A stretch of DNA of 64,000 nucleotides from DAITBA01 sp036824005 (GTDB taxonomy: Bacteria; Pseudomonadota; Gammaproteobacteria; Burkholderiales; Rhodocyclaceae): positions 65,346-129,345 of the forward strand of contig DAITBA010000014.1 of NCBI GenBank assembly GCA_036824005.1. The letters are read 5' to 3'. This document shows, in pieces, positions 8,850 through 17,250 of this stretch. A program made the translations under genes and the position numbers. Numbering within the stretch: the first letter of the stretch is position 1; each line of letters opens with the position of its first letter. The notes under the pieces are model-generated. The model made no database searches, was not told the origin of the DNA, and was given only the letters and a program-made list of their open reading frames with translations.

Positions 8850-8974
8850 CACTGCCAAGGACAGCAAGGAAGTCCAAAGATTCGCAGAGAACATCGCTTG
8901 TACCCGAAGGATGAGCAACGGTTGCGCTATGCAACCTCGAATCTCCTTGTGTCCTTCCTGTTCTTGGTGGTGAG
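8850..8974. repeat. Imperfect inverted-repeat intergenic element (copy A)
   Basis: The left arm (CACTGCCAAGGACAGCAAGG) and the reverse complement of the right arm (CACCACCAAGAACAGGAAGG) resemble each other with several mismatches, and both continue into AGATTCG. It fills most of the gap between the lipoprotein gene and the convergent DUF4184 gene. It is the most diverged of three similar elements in the window (others at 14531 and 55979). Confidence 0.5.
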
Positions 8975-8985
8975 TCGCCCCTGAT

Positions 8986-9804
8986 TCAACCCTGCCGCAC
9001 GCCACCGGGCGCAGGCCGCACGTGTTCCAGGACCCGCCATAGCAGCCCGAGTGTGCACAGGATCACGATCCCGAACTTCATGCCGGTGATGACGCCGAAG
9101 CGCATAAGTAGCTTGAGGATCTCCATCGTCGTCGTGTCGTCGGCATAACGCATGTACGTGACCAATGCCCGCGCCACGGCAGCCGCGGGCACCATGGCAA
9201 TCGCCACCAATGCCGCCCCGCGCAGGCGCGGCGACGGTCGCCAGATCGTTGCCGCGGAAGTGGGCGGCGTAGCGCGATACCAGCGAACCGTCCAGTAAGC
9301 GAGCAGCGCCAACCCGGCGGCAGTGCTGCAATGCTGGAGCACGCTGTATACGGCGACCGGATGGCCCGCGATCTCGAAGGCCGTGGCGCTCAACACCGGC
9401 AGCCGCGATACGAAGAACGCACCCTGGTGGGTAAACGAATCCCACACGACGTGCGTCGTCGCGCCGAGCAGGATCGACAACGCCACCCAGGCCACAGACG
9501 CCCACGGCAACCACGATGTCGCGCCTGCGGATGCCAGCCGTAGCCGGATCTGCCGCGGCAACAGGGATACGACCACCGGTTTGATGAGGGCGTGATAGGC
9601 CAGATAGATAGCGAGCCCCATGGGCAGGCAGTAGAGCAGCAGTCCCGGCAGACTGTGAGTGAAACCGCGTCCGAGCCCCAGCGCCACGACGTAGTCGAAG
9701 TCCGGCACCATGCTGCCAACGACCAGAGCGGATAGGACCGTGGCGCCTCCGGTTCGTCGGTGGATCGGGATCACGGCCGCAGGATGGGCGAAAGTGAAAG
9801 GCAT
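8986..9804 (-). CDS. DUF4184 family membrane protein
   Basis: About 272 residues with some six to seven hydrophobic helices. The N-terminus MPFTFAHPAAVIPIHRR, followed by GSMVPDFDY and RGFTHSLPG, is the hallmark of DUF4184. These His/Asp motifs recall membrane-bound metal-dependent hydrolases of the YdjM/LexA-regulated type, but no reaction is established. I start at the ATG at 9804, which matches the family N-terminus; an in-frame GTG at 9822 is possible, and neither has a clear ribosome site. It stands alone, convergent with the lipoprotein gene. Confidence 0.7.
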   Translation of the reverse strand: MPFTFAHPAAVIPIHRRTGGATVLSALVVGSMVPDFDYVVALGLGRGFTHSLPGLLLYCLPMGLAIYLAYHALIKPVVVSLLPRQIRLRLASAGATSWLPWASVAWVALSILLGATTHVVWDSFTHQGAFFVSRLPVLSATAFEIAGHPVAVYSVLQHCSTAAGLALLAYWTVRWYRATPPTSAATIWRPSPRLRGAALVAIAMVPAAAVARALVTYMRYADDTTTMEILKLLMRFGVITGMKFGIVILCTLGLLWRVLEHVRPAPGGVRQG

Positions 9805-9900
9805 CGAGAACGCTGCAAGCACTGGGCAACGCCACGAATTCTACGTTACCCCGGCCGGCAAAGCCTTCCACCGGAAGGAGGATGCGGTGGACAACGCCCG

Positions 9901-11151
9901 TTACGCTTCGGGCGGCAAAGCGATCTGCCGATCGGTGCTGAACTGGTAGTCGCGGAACACGTGCTCTGCCGTGAGCAGCTGATAGTCACCGCTGGGCAGC
10001 CGCCGCGTCGTATCCTTGAGCCGATAGGTGTAGTGGCCGCACGTCCAGCAATCGAAATTGCGCATGTGGGTGCACAGACAAGTCTTGTCGATAACGGAGA
10101 TCTTCTTGGCGCCAGGATGGGCCGCCACCTCGCGGTTGTAGGCGCTGATGTAGGCGCAGTTGCCCGAGCCATCGAGCAGGTAGCCATAGGCCTCGCAGTT
10201 GGGTCGGATGCCGGCGCCGATCGCGGGGCTGCCCTTCAGCATGCGCATGGGATAGCCGGTGGGCGAGATGGTATTGACCTCGATGTCATGCTCGCCGGCC
10301 TTGAAGTATTCCTGCTGCACCTTCTCCGGCAGCCCGCACTCGTGGGTCACCGTGAAGCGCGTGGCAACCTGCACGGCCGCTGCGCCCTGATCAAGAAAGG
10401 TCACGGCATCGCTGCCCGTGAAGATGCCGCCGGCCGGGATCACGGGAATGTCCAGCTGCTCGGCGCGCAGGTAGCGCAGGATCTCGTCGACGATGGTATG
10501 CAGGTCGTACTTGGCCCAGTCGAGGCCGAAACCCAGGTGCCCACCGGCCAGCGGTCCCTCGACGACGATGTAATCCGGCAGCCGACCGAGCTTGGCGTTC
10601 TTGCGCAGGAACAGTTGCAGCGCCCGCAGCGACGAGACGATGATGCCCAGCTTGGCATCACGAAATCGGGGATGATCGGCGATCAGCGCGAAGGAGCCCA
10701 GGTGCAGTCCCGCCGACAGCGTGATGCCGTCGATGCCGGCGTCAAGGGCCGCGGACAGACGCATGCGCAGCGTCTCCTTCGGCGCGTTCATGGTCAGTTT
10801 CTCCATGCAGTTGATGAAGATCAGCCCGCTGCCGCGCTTGGCCTCCATCGTCCGGCCTACGTGCAGGCGCGTCGCCTCCTCGAGCTGGGCGAGGTCGAAC
10901 TGGACCTTCGACTTGTCCGAGCTGGCGACGTTGTACTTGTACAGTTGCAGCTTGTCCTTGACGAATTTGGTCTGGAAACGCCGGTCCGAGACCGTCGGCA
11001 CCATGGCATCGGAGATGTGGCCGATGCCGCCCAGCCGTGCCGCCTCTAGCGCCAGTTCCGCGGTCGAAATGTCCACACCCATGCCGCCAATGACGATCGG
11101 CACCAGTTCCAGAGCGCCGAAGTGCAGGCGGAAGTCATCCACGCGTTTCAT
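9901..11151 (-). CDS. Nitronate monooxygenase-like flavoprotein with C-terminal cysteine cluster
   Basis: A 416-residue protein. The first 300 residues form the FMN-binding TIM barrel of the nitronate monooxygenase / 2-nitropropane dioxygenase / FabK family: PIVIGGMGVDIS at the N-terminus, VEGPLAGGHLGFG, and the phosphate-binding IPVIPAGGIFTGSDAV. The last 100 residues are an extension with many cysteines, including CLC, seven residues, then CWTC (about residues 355-372), which looks like a metal or Fe-S site. Classical nitronate monooxygenases lack it. The start at 11151 follows AAAGGA. Substrate unknown; monocistronic. Confidence 0.75.
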   Translation of the reverse strand: MKRVDDFRLHFGALELVPIVIGGMGVDISTAELALEAARLGGIGHISDAMVPTVSDRRFQTKFVKDKLQLYKYNVASSDKSKVQFDLAQLEEATRLHVGRTMEAKRGSGLIFINCMEKLTMNAPKETLRMRLSAALDAGIDGITLSAGLHLGSFALIADHPRFRDAKLGIIVSSLRALQLFLRKNAKLGRLPDYIVVEGPLAGGHLGFGLDWAKYDLHTIVDEILRYLRAEQLDIPVIPAGGIFTGSDAVTFLDQGAAAVQVATRFTVTHECGLPEKVQQEYFKAGEHDIEVNTISPTGYPMRMLKGSPAIGAGIRPNCEAYGYLLDGSGNCAYISAYNREVAAHPGAKKISVIDKTCLCTHMRNFDCWTCGHYTYRLKDTTRRLPSGDYQLLTAEHVFRDYQFSTDRQIALPPEA

Positions 11152-11382
11152 CTTTGTCCTTTGCCGACCATCAACGGGTGTGATCGACGGTATGTCCAAT
11201 TGCCCCGAACGACGCTATCCGCAGATGCGGATCGCTACCGATGAGTCGAAACATTCTGTTCCACATCGCCCGATGGTAAGAGCGAACACCTAGCCGACAC
11301 CTTAATCTGGCGCGCTGGAACGCCTGCGGCATGTGCGCCGTTCGCGGATCTGGCATCGATCGGCGGTCCGGGCCGCAAGCGG

Positions 11383-11928
11383 CTACAGCCGCAGGAAGTT
11401 GTCCCGGTAGTACTTCAGCTCCTCGATCGACTCGTAGATGTCGGCCAGGGCCTCGTGCTTGCCGTTCTTCACGACACCTTTGGCAAGATCCGGTTTCCAC
11501 CGTCGCACCAGCTCCTTGAGCGTGCTCACGTCGAGATTGCGGTAATGGAAGTAGGCTTCGAGCTGGGGCATGTAGCGCGCCAGGAAGCGCCTGTCCTGAC
11601 AGATGGAGTTGCCGCACATGGGCGACGTGCGCGCCGGCACGTGCTGCTTGAGGAAATCCAGCATCTGCGCCTGCACCGGCGCTTCGTCGAGCGCAGACGC
11701 CTTGACCTTGGCGATCAAGCCGGAGCGTCCGTGGGTGCCCTTGTTCCACTCGTCCATGGCATCGAGGACCGCATCGGACTGATGCACAACCAGCACGGGC
11801 GCCTCGGCGACCGTTCTCAGCCCGGAATCGGTCACCACGAGGGCAATCTCGATGATCCGGTCCCGGTCGGGATCGAGGCCGGTCATCTCCATGTCCAGCC
11901 ATATCAGATTGTTCTGATCCTGTGCCAT
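11383..11928 (-). CDS. orn: Oligoribonuclease
   Basis: A 181-residue DEDDh 3'-5' exonuclease that degrades two- to five-base RNA fragments and pGpG from cyclic di-GMP turnover. Motif I is WLDMEMTGLDP. Motif II has the family Asp in the centre (GNSICQDRRFLARYMPQLE). Motif III is NGKHEALADI with the catalytic His. Length is typical of Orn. It is divergent from the M48 protease gene with 66 bases between. The pGpG role is relevant because this window also encodes an HD-GYP protein. Confidence 0.97.
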   Translation of the reverse strand: MAQDQNNLIWLDMEMTGLDPDRDRIIEIALVVTDSGLRTVAEAPVLVVHQSDAVLDAMDEWNKGTHGRSGLIAKVKASALDEAPVQAQMLDFLKQHVPARTSPMCGNSICQDRRFLARYMPQLEAYFHYRNLDVSTLKELVRRWKPDLAKGVVKNGKHEALADIYESIEELKYYRDNFLRL

Positions 11929-11994
11929 AATTTTCGGAACGCAAAGGTGCTCATTCTGTCATAGATTCACTACCTTATAGCTTCCAGCCGCGAA

Positions 11995-13260
11995 ATGACC
12001 CCGGTGCTCTTCACGACGATCTTCGTTGCGTTCCTCATGGCGACGACGCTGCTGCGTCTGACCTTGGCCCGACGCCAGTTCCGCCACGTCAGCGCCCATC
12101 GCGGTGCCGTGCCAGCGGAATTCAGCGCCGCCATCCCCATCGAGGCGCACCAGAAGGCCGCCGACTATACCGTAGCCCGGGTGCGATTGGGCATGATCGA
12201 CCTTATCGTCGGCGCACTCTACGTGCTGATCCTGACGCTCGGCGGCGTGCTGCAGGCTCTCCACGAATTCTGGCAGGGCTGGTTTGCCGTGGGCGGCTAC
12301 GCTCATGGCATCGCCTTCATCGCCAGTATCGGCGTTCTGGGTTTCGCGATCGAATTACCGTTCGGCATCTATCGCACCTTCATCATTGAGGAGCGATTCG
12401 GCTTCAACAAGATGAACTGGCGCCTCTACGTCGCTGACATCATCAAGGAGGCGCTGCTGACCGCGGTCATCGGCGTGCCGGTGTTGCTGGCCGTGCTCTG
12501 GCTGATGAACTCCATGGGCGAGCGCTGGTGGCTGTACGTATGGCTGTTCTGGCTGGTGTTCAATCTGCTGGTTCTGTTGATCTACCCGACCTTCATCGCG
12601 CCGCTGTTCAACAAGTTCTCGCCCCTTTCCGACGAGAGCCTGGCGCAGCGCATCGAGGCGCTGCTCGGACGCTGCGGCTTCCGCTCCAGCGGCCTGTACG
12701 TCATGGACGGCTCGCGCCGTTCAGCCCACGGCAATGCCTATTTCACCGGTTTCGGCAGTGCCAAGCGGATCGTCTTTTTCGACACATTGCTCGGCCGGCT
12801 GCAGGCCGAGGAGATCGAGGCGGTGATCGCCCATGAGCTGGGGCACTACAAGCTGCACCACATCTGGAAACGGCTGGCGCTGATGGCTCTGGGCAGCCTC
12901 GCCTTCCTCTGGCTGCTGGGCTATCTCATCGACCAGCCGTGGTTCTATCAGGGGCTGGGCGTGACGAGCAGCGGCACCGCGGTTGCTCTGGTGCTGTTCT
13001 CGCTTGTCATCCCGGTGTTCGCCTTTCCGCTGGCGCCGGTCACCAGCGCCCTGTCGCGCCGCCATGAATTCGAGGCGGACGCCTACGCCGCCGGCCACAC
13101 GCGTGCCGCCGATCTCATTAGCGCCCTGGTCAAGCTCTACCGGGAGAACGCCGCCACGCTCACGCCCGATCCCGTATACTCGACTTTCTACGATTCACAC
13201 CCGCCCGCGGCCGTGCGCATCGCGCGGCTGAGGACCTGCCAGGAGGCACCGTGCACCTGA
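11995..13260 (+). CDS. M48 family zinc metalloprotease (Ste24/CAAX protease-like)
   Basis: A 421-residue integral membrane protease. Six to seven hydrophobic helices flank a cytoplasmic catalytic region with the zinc motif HELGH (His280, Glu281, His284) and a downstream Glu in SRRHEFEADAYA as third zinc ligand. The N-terminal EERFGFNKM segment is the Ste24 signature, so this is the Ste24 subfamily rather than the shorter HtpX. It probably degrades membrane proteins. The coding region overlaps the following cytochrome gene by 10 bases, so the two are translationally linked. Confidence 0.93.
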   Translation: MTPVLFTTIFVAFLMATTLLRLTLARRQFRHVSAHRGAVPAEFSAAIPIEAHQKAADYTVARVRLGMIDLIVGALYVLILTLGGVLQALHEFWQGWFAVGGYAHGIAFIASIGVLGFAIELPFGIYRTFIIEERFGFNKMNWRLYVADIIKEALLTAVIGVPVLLAVLWLMNSMGERWWLYVWLFWLVFNLLVLLIYPTFIAPLFNKFSPLSDESLAQRIEALLGRCGFRSSGLYVMDGSRRSAHGNAYFTGFGSAKRIVFFDTLLGRLQAEEIEAVIAHELGHYKLHHIWKRLALMALGSLAFLWLLGYLIDQPWFYQGLGVTSSGTAVALVLFSLVIPVFAFPLAPVTSALSRRHEFEADAYAAGHTRAADLISALVKLYRENAATLTPDPVYSTFYDSHPPAAVRIARLRTCQEAPCT

Positions 13261-13559
13261 GACGTCTACTGCTGGTGTTTTTGTTGCCGTGCACCGCCGC
13301 GCTCGCCGGTCCCCTCGACAAAGGCGACGCCAAGGCCGGCAAACCGCTCCACGACAAAAACTGCATCGCCTGTCACGTGAAGCTGCAAGGCGGTGACGGT
13401 TCGAAGATATACACGCGCAATCCGCGACTGATTAACACGCCAGAAGCGCTGGTGCAGCGCGTGGCCGCGTGCAACGCCCAGACCAACTCCGGCTGGTTCC
13501 CCGAGGAGGAAGTGCATGTCGCCACCTACCTCAACCAGCAATACTACAAGTTCAAGTAG
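13251..13559 (+). CDS. Small periplasmic c-type cytochrome without a Met ligand
   Basis: A 102-residue protein starting at GTG with an AGGAGG ribosome site. A signal peptide (to about Ala19) is followed by a single haem site CIACH (Cys38, Cys41, His42). Apart from the start there is no methionine in the protein, so the usual His/Met haem coordination is impossible. Candidates for the sixth ligand are His89 or an Asn near the Cys74-Asn75 pair, a setting that recalls the Asn-ligated SHP haem proteins. It overlaps the M48 protease gene by 10 bases and precedes rsgA by 69 bases. Confidence 0.85.
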   Translation: MHLRRLLLVFLLPCTAALAGPLDKGDAKAGKPLHDKNCIACHVKLQGGDGSKIYTRNPRLINTPEALVQRVAACNAQTNSGWFPEEEVHVATYLNQQYYKFK

Positions 13560-13628
13560 ACCGGTCATGGCATTGGAATTGCGGCCCGCCGCTCTGCTCG
13601 CCGGACTCGCCCGGACAGCACGGATCGT

Positions 13629-14516
13629 TTGGGCGCAACGCTGACCGGTGTCGTCGTGGCCGCCTACGGGCGGCAATACCGGGTCGAACTCGACGACCGG
13701 AGCAGCATTCTCTGTCATCCCCGCGGCAAGAAAAGCCTCCTCGCCTGCGGTGACCGGGTCAGCGTCGCGCCCGCCGCGCCCGGCCAGGGGATCATCACCG
13801 GCTTCGAGCCCCGGCACACACTGCTCTACCGCTCCGACGCCTATCGGCAAAAGCTCATCGCCGCCAACGCCACGCAGATCGTCGTCGTCGTCGCCGTCGA
13901 GCCAAGTTTTGGCACCGAGCTGATCAGCCGTTGCCTGGCGGCGGCTGCGCAGCAGTCGATGGCGGCCGTTGTCGTGCTGAACAAGATCGACATCGCGGAC
14001 GGACTCGAGCAGGCGCGCGCGCAGTTGCGTGTGTTTGCCAACGCCGGCTACCCGGTCGTCGAACTGAGCGCGCGCGACGACGTCCAGGCTCTGCGGCCCC
14101 ACCTGGCGGGTAGGTTGAGCGTGCTGGTCGGGCAGTCGGGCATGGGCAAGTCGACCCTTATCAATGCCCTGGCGCCAGGCGCGAACGCGGAGACGCGGGA
14201 GATCTCCACGGCGCTGGACACAGGCAAGCACACCACCACGCTGTCACGGCTTTACCGCCTGGACGACACCAGCGGCATCATCGACAGTCCCGGGCTCCAG
14301 GAGTTCGGCTTGGCCCATCTGACCACGGCCGATCTAGAGGCTGCGTTCGTCGAATTCCTACCCTATCTTGGCCACTGCCGTTTCAGGGATTGCCGCCACG
14401 ACAGTGAACCCGATTGCGCCATCATTCATGCCGCCGAGGCTGGCGCCATCACGCGTCTGCGGTTGCAGCACTATCAGAACATCCGCCGCGCGGTGAGCGA
14501 CTCGGCGCGCCGGTGA
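13629..14516 (+). CDS. rsgA: Ribosome small-subunit GTPase RsgA
   Basis: A 295-residue circularly permuted GTPase that aids late 30S maturation. The order is OB-fold (residues 1-75), then G4 (LNKID), G1 P-loop (GQSGMGKST), G2/G3 with DSPG, then the C-terminal zinc knuckle (CRFRDCRHDSEPDC). The only usable start in frame is TTG at 13629; no upstream ATG or GTG exists in this frame before position 13569. It forms a run with the M48 protease and cytochrome genes. Confidence 0.95.
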   Translation: MGATLTGVVVAAYGRQYRVELDDRSSILCHPRGKKSLLACGDRVSVAPAAPGQGIITGFEPRHTLLYRSDAYRQKLIAANATQIVVVVAVEPSFGTELISRCLAAAAQQSMAAVVVLNKIDIADGLEQARAQLRVFANAGYPVVELSARDDVQALRPHLAGRLSVLVGQSGMGKSTLINALAPGANAETREISTALDTGKHTTTLSRLYRLDDTSGIIDSPGLQEFGLAHLTTADLEAAFVEFLPYLGHCRFRDCRHDSEPDCAIIHAAEAGAITRLRLQHYQNIRRAVSDSARR

Positions 14517-14530
14517 TTCGAAAACGCTCT

Positions 14531-14663
14531 CCACCGCAGAGGACACAGCGGACGCAGACATAGATCGATTACCGGCGGCACGTCGACCGCTCGCTGCGCT
14601 TATGCCGATCGGGTCGATTCTTCCTTGATTTCCTCCGTGCCCGCTGCGTTCTGTGTGGTGACC
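14531..14663. repeat. Inverted-repeat intergenic element (copy B)
   Basis: The left arm is CCACCGCAGAGGACACAGCG; the right arm, reverse-complemented, starts TCACCACACAGAACGCAGCG and runs into GGAGGAAATCAAGGA. An AGATCGATT core lies inside. The element fills the gap between the convergent rsgA and Anbu genes and shares arm sequences with the copy at 55979-56098. Confidence 0.65.
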
Positions 14664-14670
14664 AGCCGCC

Positions 14671-15411
14671 TCACCCCTTCTCGATCCACTCGGGATTGGG
14701 AAGCTCGCTGAACGCCTGGCGCAAGCTGGCGCCCCAGCGCGAGCGGATCATCTTGAAGTAGTCGTTGTCGGCGTCGATGCTGACGTGCGAGAGCACGCAC
14801 AGCGCGTCGCGGCGAATGCACACGAGGTCCAGCGGCAGGCCCACGGAAAGATTGCTGCGGATGGTGGAATCCATGGAGATCAGCGCGCACTTGGCCGCCT
14901 CGTCCAGGGTGGTGCGGCTGTTTACGACGCGGTCGATGATGGGCTTGCCGTACTTCGACTCGCCGATCTGGAAGTAGGGTGTGTCGGGCGTGGCCTCGAT
15001 GAAATTGCCGGCGGCATAGACGTTGAACAGTCGAGGCGCCTCGCCACGAATCTGGCCGCCGAGGATGAACGCGGCGTTGAACTCGATGCCGAACTCGCGC
15101 AGCGCCTCGGCGTCGCGCCGATGGACTTCGCGCAACACATCGCCGACGTGGCGCGCCGCTTCGAACAGATTGGGCACGTTCCACAGATTGCCGCTGCCAT
15201 CCTCGGCCGCCAGGCGCTCGTCGAGAATATTGACCAGCGACTGGGTGATCGCCAGATTGCCGGAACTCATGAGCACCAGAACGCGGTCGCCGGGTCGCTC
15301 GTAGATGCTCATCTTGCGAAAGGTGTTGATGTGATCGACCCCGGCGTTGGTGCGGGAGTCGGACAGGAACACTAGTCCGGCGTCGAGCAGCGTGGCAACA
15401 CAATAGGTCAT
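14671..15411 (-). CDS. Anbu proteasome-type peptidase (ancestral beta subunit)
   Basis: A 246-residue N-terminal-nucleophile hydrolase of the HslV/20S-beta superfamily. After Met removal, Thr becomes the N-terminus (MTYCVATLLDAGLVFLSDSR), with the supporting Asp in SDSR and Lys in FRKM placed as in proteasome beta subunits. Sequence and operon match Anbu, a bacterial relative of the proteasome with unknown substrates. Its start at 15411 fits the family; the ribosome site is weak. It is the last gene of the ATP-grasp / alpha-E / transglutaminase / Anbu operon, 68 bases after the transglutaminase-like gene. Confidence 0.88.
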   Translation of the reverse strand: MTYCVATLLDAGLVFLSDSRTNAGVDHINTFRKMSIYERPGDRVLVLMSSGNLAITQSLVNILDERLAAEDGSGNLWNVPNLFEAARHVGDVLREVHRRDAEALREFGIEFNAAFILGGQIRGEAPRLFNVYAAGNFIEATPDTPYFQIGESKYGKPIIDRVVNSRTTLDEAAKCALISMDSTIRSNLSVGLPLDLVCIRRDALCVLSHVSIDADNDYFKMIRSRWGASLRQAFSELPNPEWIEKG

Positions 15412-15479
15412 CGCGGCGGAGCAATCGAAGGACAGGCAGGCATGATAACGTGCCGCCCGCCAGCCGGTGAAGCAGCGTG

Positions 15480-16283
15480 CTATTGCTGTTGCTGCGAGGC
15501 GGCCGAGACGCGCACCCGCAAGTGCTCCTCGCTGCCGGCTGGGCGCGTGCCGCGCACCGGACAGGCATCGAGATAGTCGCGCCCGATGGCGAGCCGGCAG
15601 TATCGCGCATCGGTCAAGCGTTGGTGCGTGACATCGAAGCTCACCCAGCCGAGGCCATTGGCCCAGGCATCGGCCCAGACATGGCTGCCGGTTTGTCCGT
15701 CCGCGCCGGCGTAGAGGTAGCCGCTGACGCAGCGCGCCGGAATGCCGCAGGCGCGACAGCAGGCGATGAACAGGTGTGCCTGATCCTTGCTGGTGCCGCG
15801 TCCGAGGTCGAGCACCTGGGAAGAGCTCCGATCGTGCTCGTCCGCCCCGGGCTCCCAGGCGACACGGGCGCAGATGGCGGCATTGAGATCGCTCAGCGCC
15901 TGGAGCGGATCGCCGTGCCGGCACAGGTACTCGCGCGCGAAAGCGCGCAGATCGGCTTCGGCCGTCGTGTGCGGCGTCTCGGCCAGAAAGGCCAGCGGCG
16001 ATATGTCTCCGGCATCGCGCAGGACGTGCCCGTCGTCTTCGCAGGTGTGCACCCTGCCGTCGACGACGATCTTCAGCATCTCCTGCGGCGCATTGAGCGT
16101 GAGGACGGTGACGACATTGCCGTAGGCGTCCTCATGGCAGCGCTGCCTGCCGGGCGCAACGATGCGCCAGCCGAGGATCTCCTGCAGGTCGCGCTGACGC
16201 GGCGTCAGGCGCAGGTAGCGGATGTCGTGCCCCGCCGGATTGGTGGAGCGAAAGGCAGTCTCGTGGTGGATGTCGAGCAGCAT
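15480..16283 (-). CDS. Transglutaminase-like protein of the Anbu operon (catalytic Cys replaced by Ser)
   Basis: A 267-residue protein. The N-terminal about 100 residues are the bacterial transglutaminase-associated domain (DIRYLRLTPR); the papain-like core follows. The catalytic motif that is normally G-x-C-x-D-x-A-H reads GTSKDQAHLFIACC, so position 165 is Ser (codon AGC), while the His (GSHVWAD, His201) and Asp (SFDVTH, Asp217) partners remain. The C-terminus is poly-Gln. It could bind or act on isopeptide or amide bonds with altered chemistry. It lies 7 bases after the alpha-E gene. Confidence 0.88.
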   Translation of the reverse strand: MLLDIHHETAFRSTNPAGHDIRYLRLTPRQRDLQEILGWRIVAPGRQRCHEDAYGNVVTVLTLNAPQEMLKIVVDGRVHTCEDDGHVLRDAGDISPLAFLAETPHTTAEADLRAFAREYLCRHGDPLQALSDLNAAICARVAWEPGADEHDRSSSQVLDLGRGTSKDQAHLFIACCRACGIPARCVSGYLYAGADGQTGSHVWADAWANGLGWVSFDVTHQRLTDARYCRLAIGRDYLDACPVRGTRPAGSEEHLRVRVSAASQQQQ

Positions 16284-16290
16284 GGCGGAC

Positions 16291-17241
16291 TCAGCTTGCG
16301 GCGATCGGAATCAGGAAGTCCTCGCCGATGCGGTTGCCCAGGTCGTTGGTGCGGACGAGGAAGTTGTCCAGATACTCGTGCAGGCCGGCGCGGAATATGT
16401 CCTCGATGCGGCCATAGTGTAGCTCGGCGTGCAGCTCACCGGCACGCCTTTCGGTTTCCCGGGAATGACCGTTGGCCACGGTCCTGAGGATCGAATAGAC
16501 CTCGTTCATGCAGCGATGCAGGGAACGCGGCATGTCGTCGCGCAGGATGAGCAGCTCCGCCACGCGCGATGGCGTGATTAGGTCGCGATAGACCTTTCGA
16601 TAGACTTCGAAGGCCGACACAGAACGCAACAGCGCGCCCCACTGGTAGTAGTCCGCGGCGCCGCCCACCTCGTCAGTGCTGGGCAGCAGCACGTGGTACT
16701 TCACATCCAGTATGCGGGCAGTGTTGTCGGCCCGCTCCAGAAAGGTGCCGAGGCGTATGAAATGGAAGGCCTCGTCGTGCAGCATCGTACCGAAGGTGAC
16801 GCCCCGGGTCAGATGGGAGCGGTACTTCACCCACTCGAAGAAACCGCCGATCTCGCTACCGGCCAGGCGCTTGCTCGGAAAATCGCGCATCCTGAGCCAG
16901 GTGGCGTTGATCGTTTCCCACAGCTCCGAGGTAAGCGTGCCGCGCACGGCGTGCGCGTTCTCGCGCGCCGCTTTGAGGCAACTGTATATGCTGCTGGGAT
17001 TCGAGGCGTCGAAGACGAGGAAGTCGAGCACGTCATCGGCATTGGCTGCCGGCGAGCGTTTGCGGAAGGGTTCGTGCAGATCGGTGATGCTGAGCACGGC
17101 CATCCAGTTCTGGTCCGCCTTGCCGTCCGCCTGCGGCTGCAGGGACATGCGGTAGGTGACGTCGAGCATGCGCGCCATGTTCTCGGCCCGCTCCGTATAG
17201 CGCGACAGCCAGTACAGGTGATCGGCGGTGCGACTCAGCAT
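16291..17241 (-). CDS. Alpha-E domain protein
   Basis: A 316-residue, mostly helical protein starting MLSRTADHLYWLSRYTERAEN, the signature of the alpha-E family, with the conserved later segment FIRLGTFLERADNTARILD. The function is unproven. The family almost always accompanies circularly permuted ATP-grasp and transglutaminase-like proteins and is thought to take part in a peptide ligation and cleavage pathway. It lies 9 bases after the ATP-grasp gene and 7 before the transglutaminase-like gene, so it is the second gene of a tight operon. Confidence 0.93.
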   Translation of the reverse strand: MLSRTADHLYWLSRYTERAENMARMLDVTYRMSLQPQADGKADQNWMAVLSITDLHEPFRKRSPAANADDVLDFLVFDASNPSSIYSCLKAARENAHAVRGTLTSELWETINATWLRMRDFPSKRLAGSEIGGFFEWVKYRSHLTRGVTFGTMLHDEAFHFIRLGTFLERADNTARILDVKYHVLLPSTDEVGGAADYYQWGALLRSVSAFEVYRKVYRDLITPSRVAELLILRDDMPRSLHRCMNEVYSILRTVANGHSRETERRAGELHAELHYGRIEDIFRAGLHEYLDNFLVRTNDLGNRIGEDFLIPIAAS

Positions 17242-17250
17242 GGGACCTCC

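Noticed and set aside
10721..11293. 190-codon plus-strand frame antisense to the nitronate-monooxygenase-like gene
   Set aside because: No domain, Ser/Arg-rich shadow translation, and no ribosome site.
14671..15924. Longer minus-strand open frame extending the Anbu gene upstream to 15924
   Set aside because: The extra 171 codons overlap the transglutaminase-like gene out of frame and have shadow composition. The Thr that must become the N-terminus directly follows the Met at 15411.
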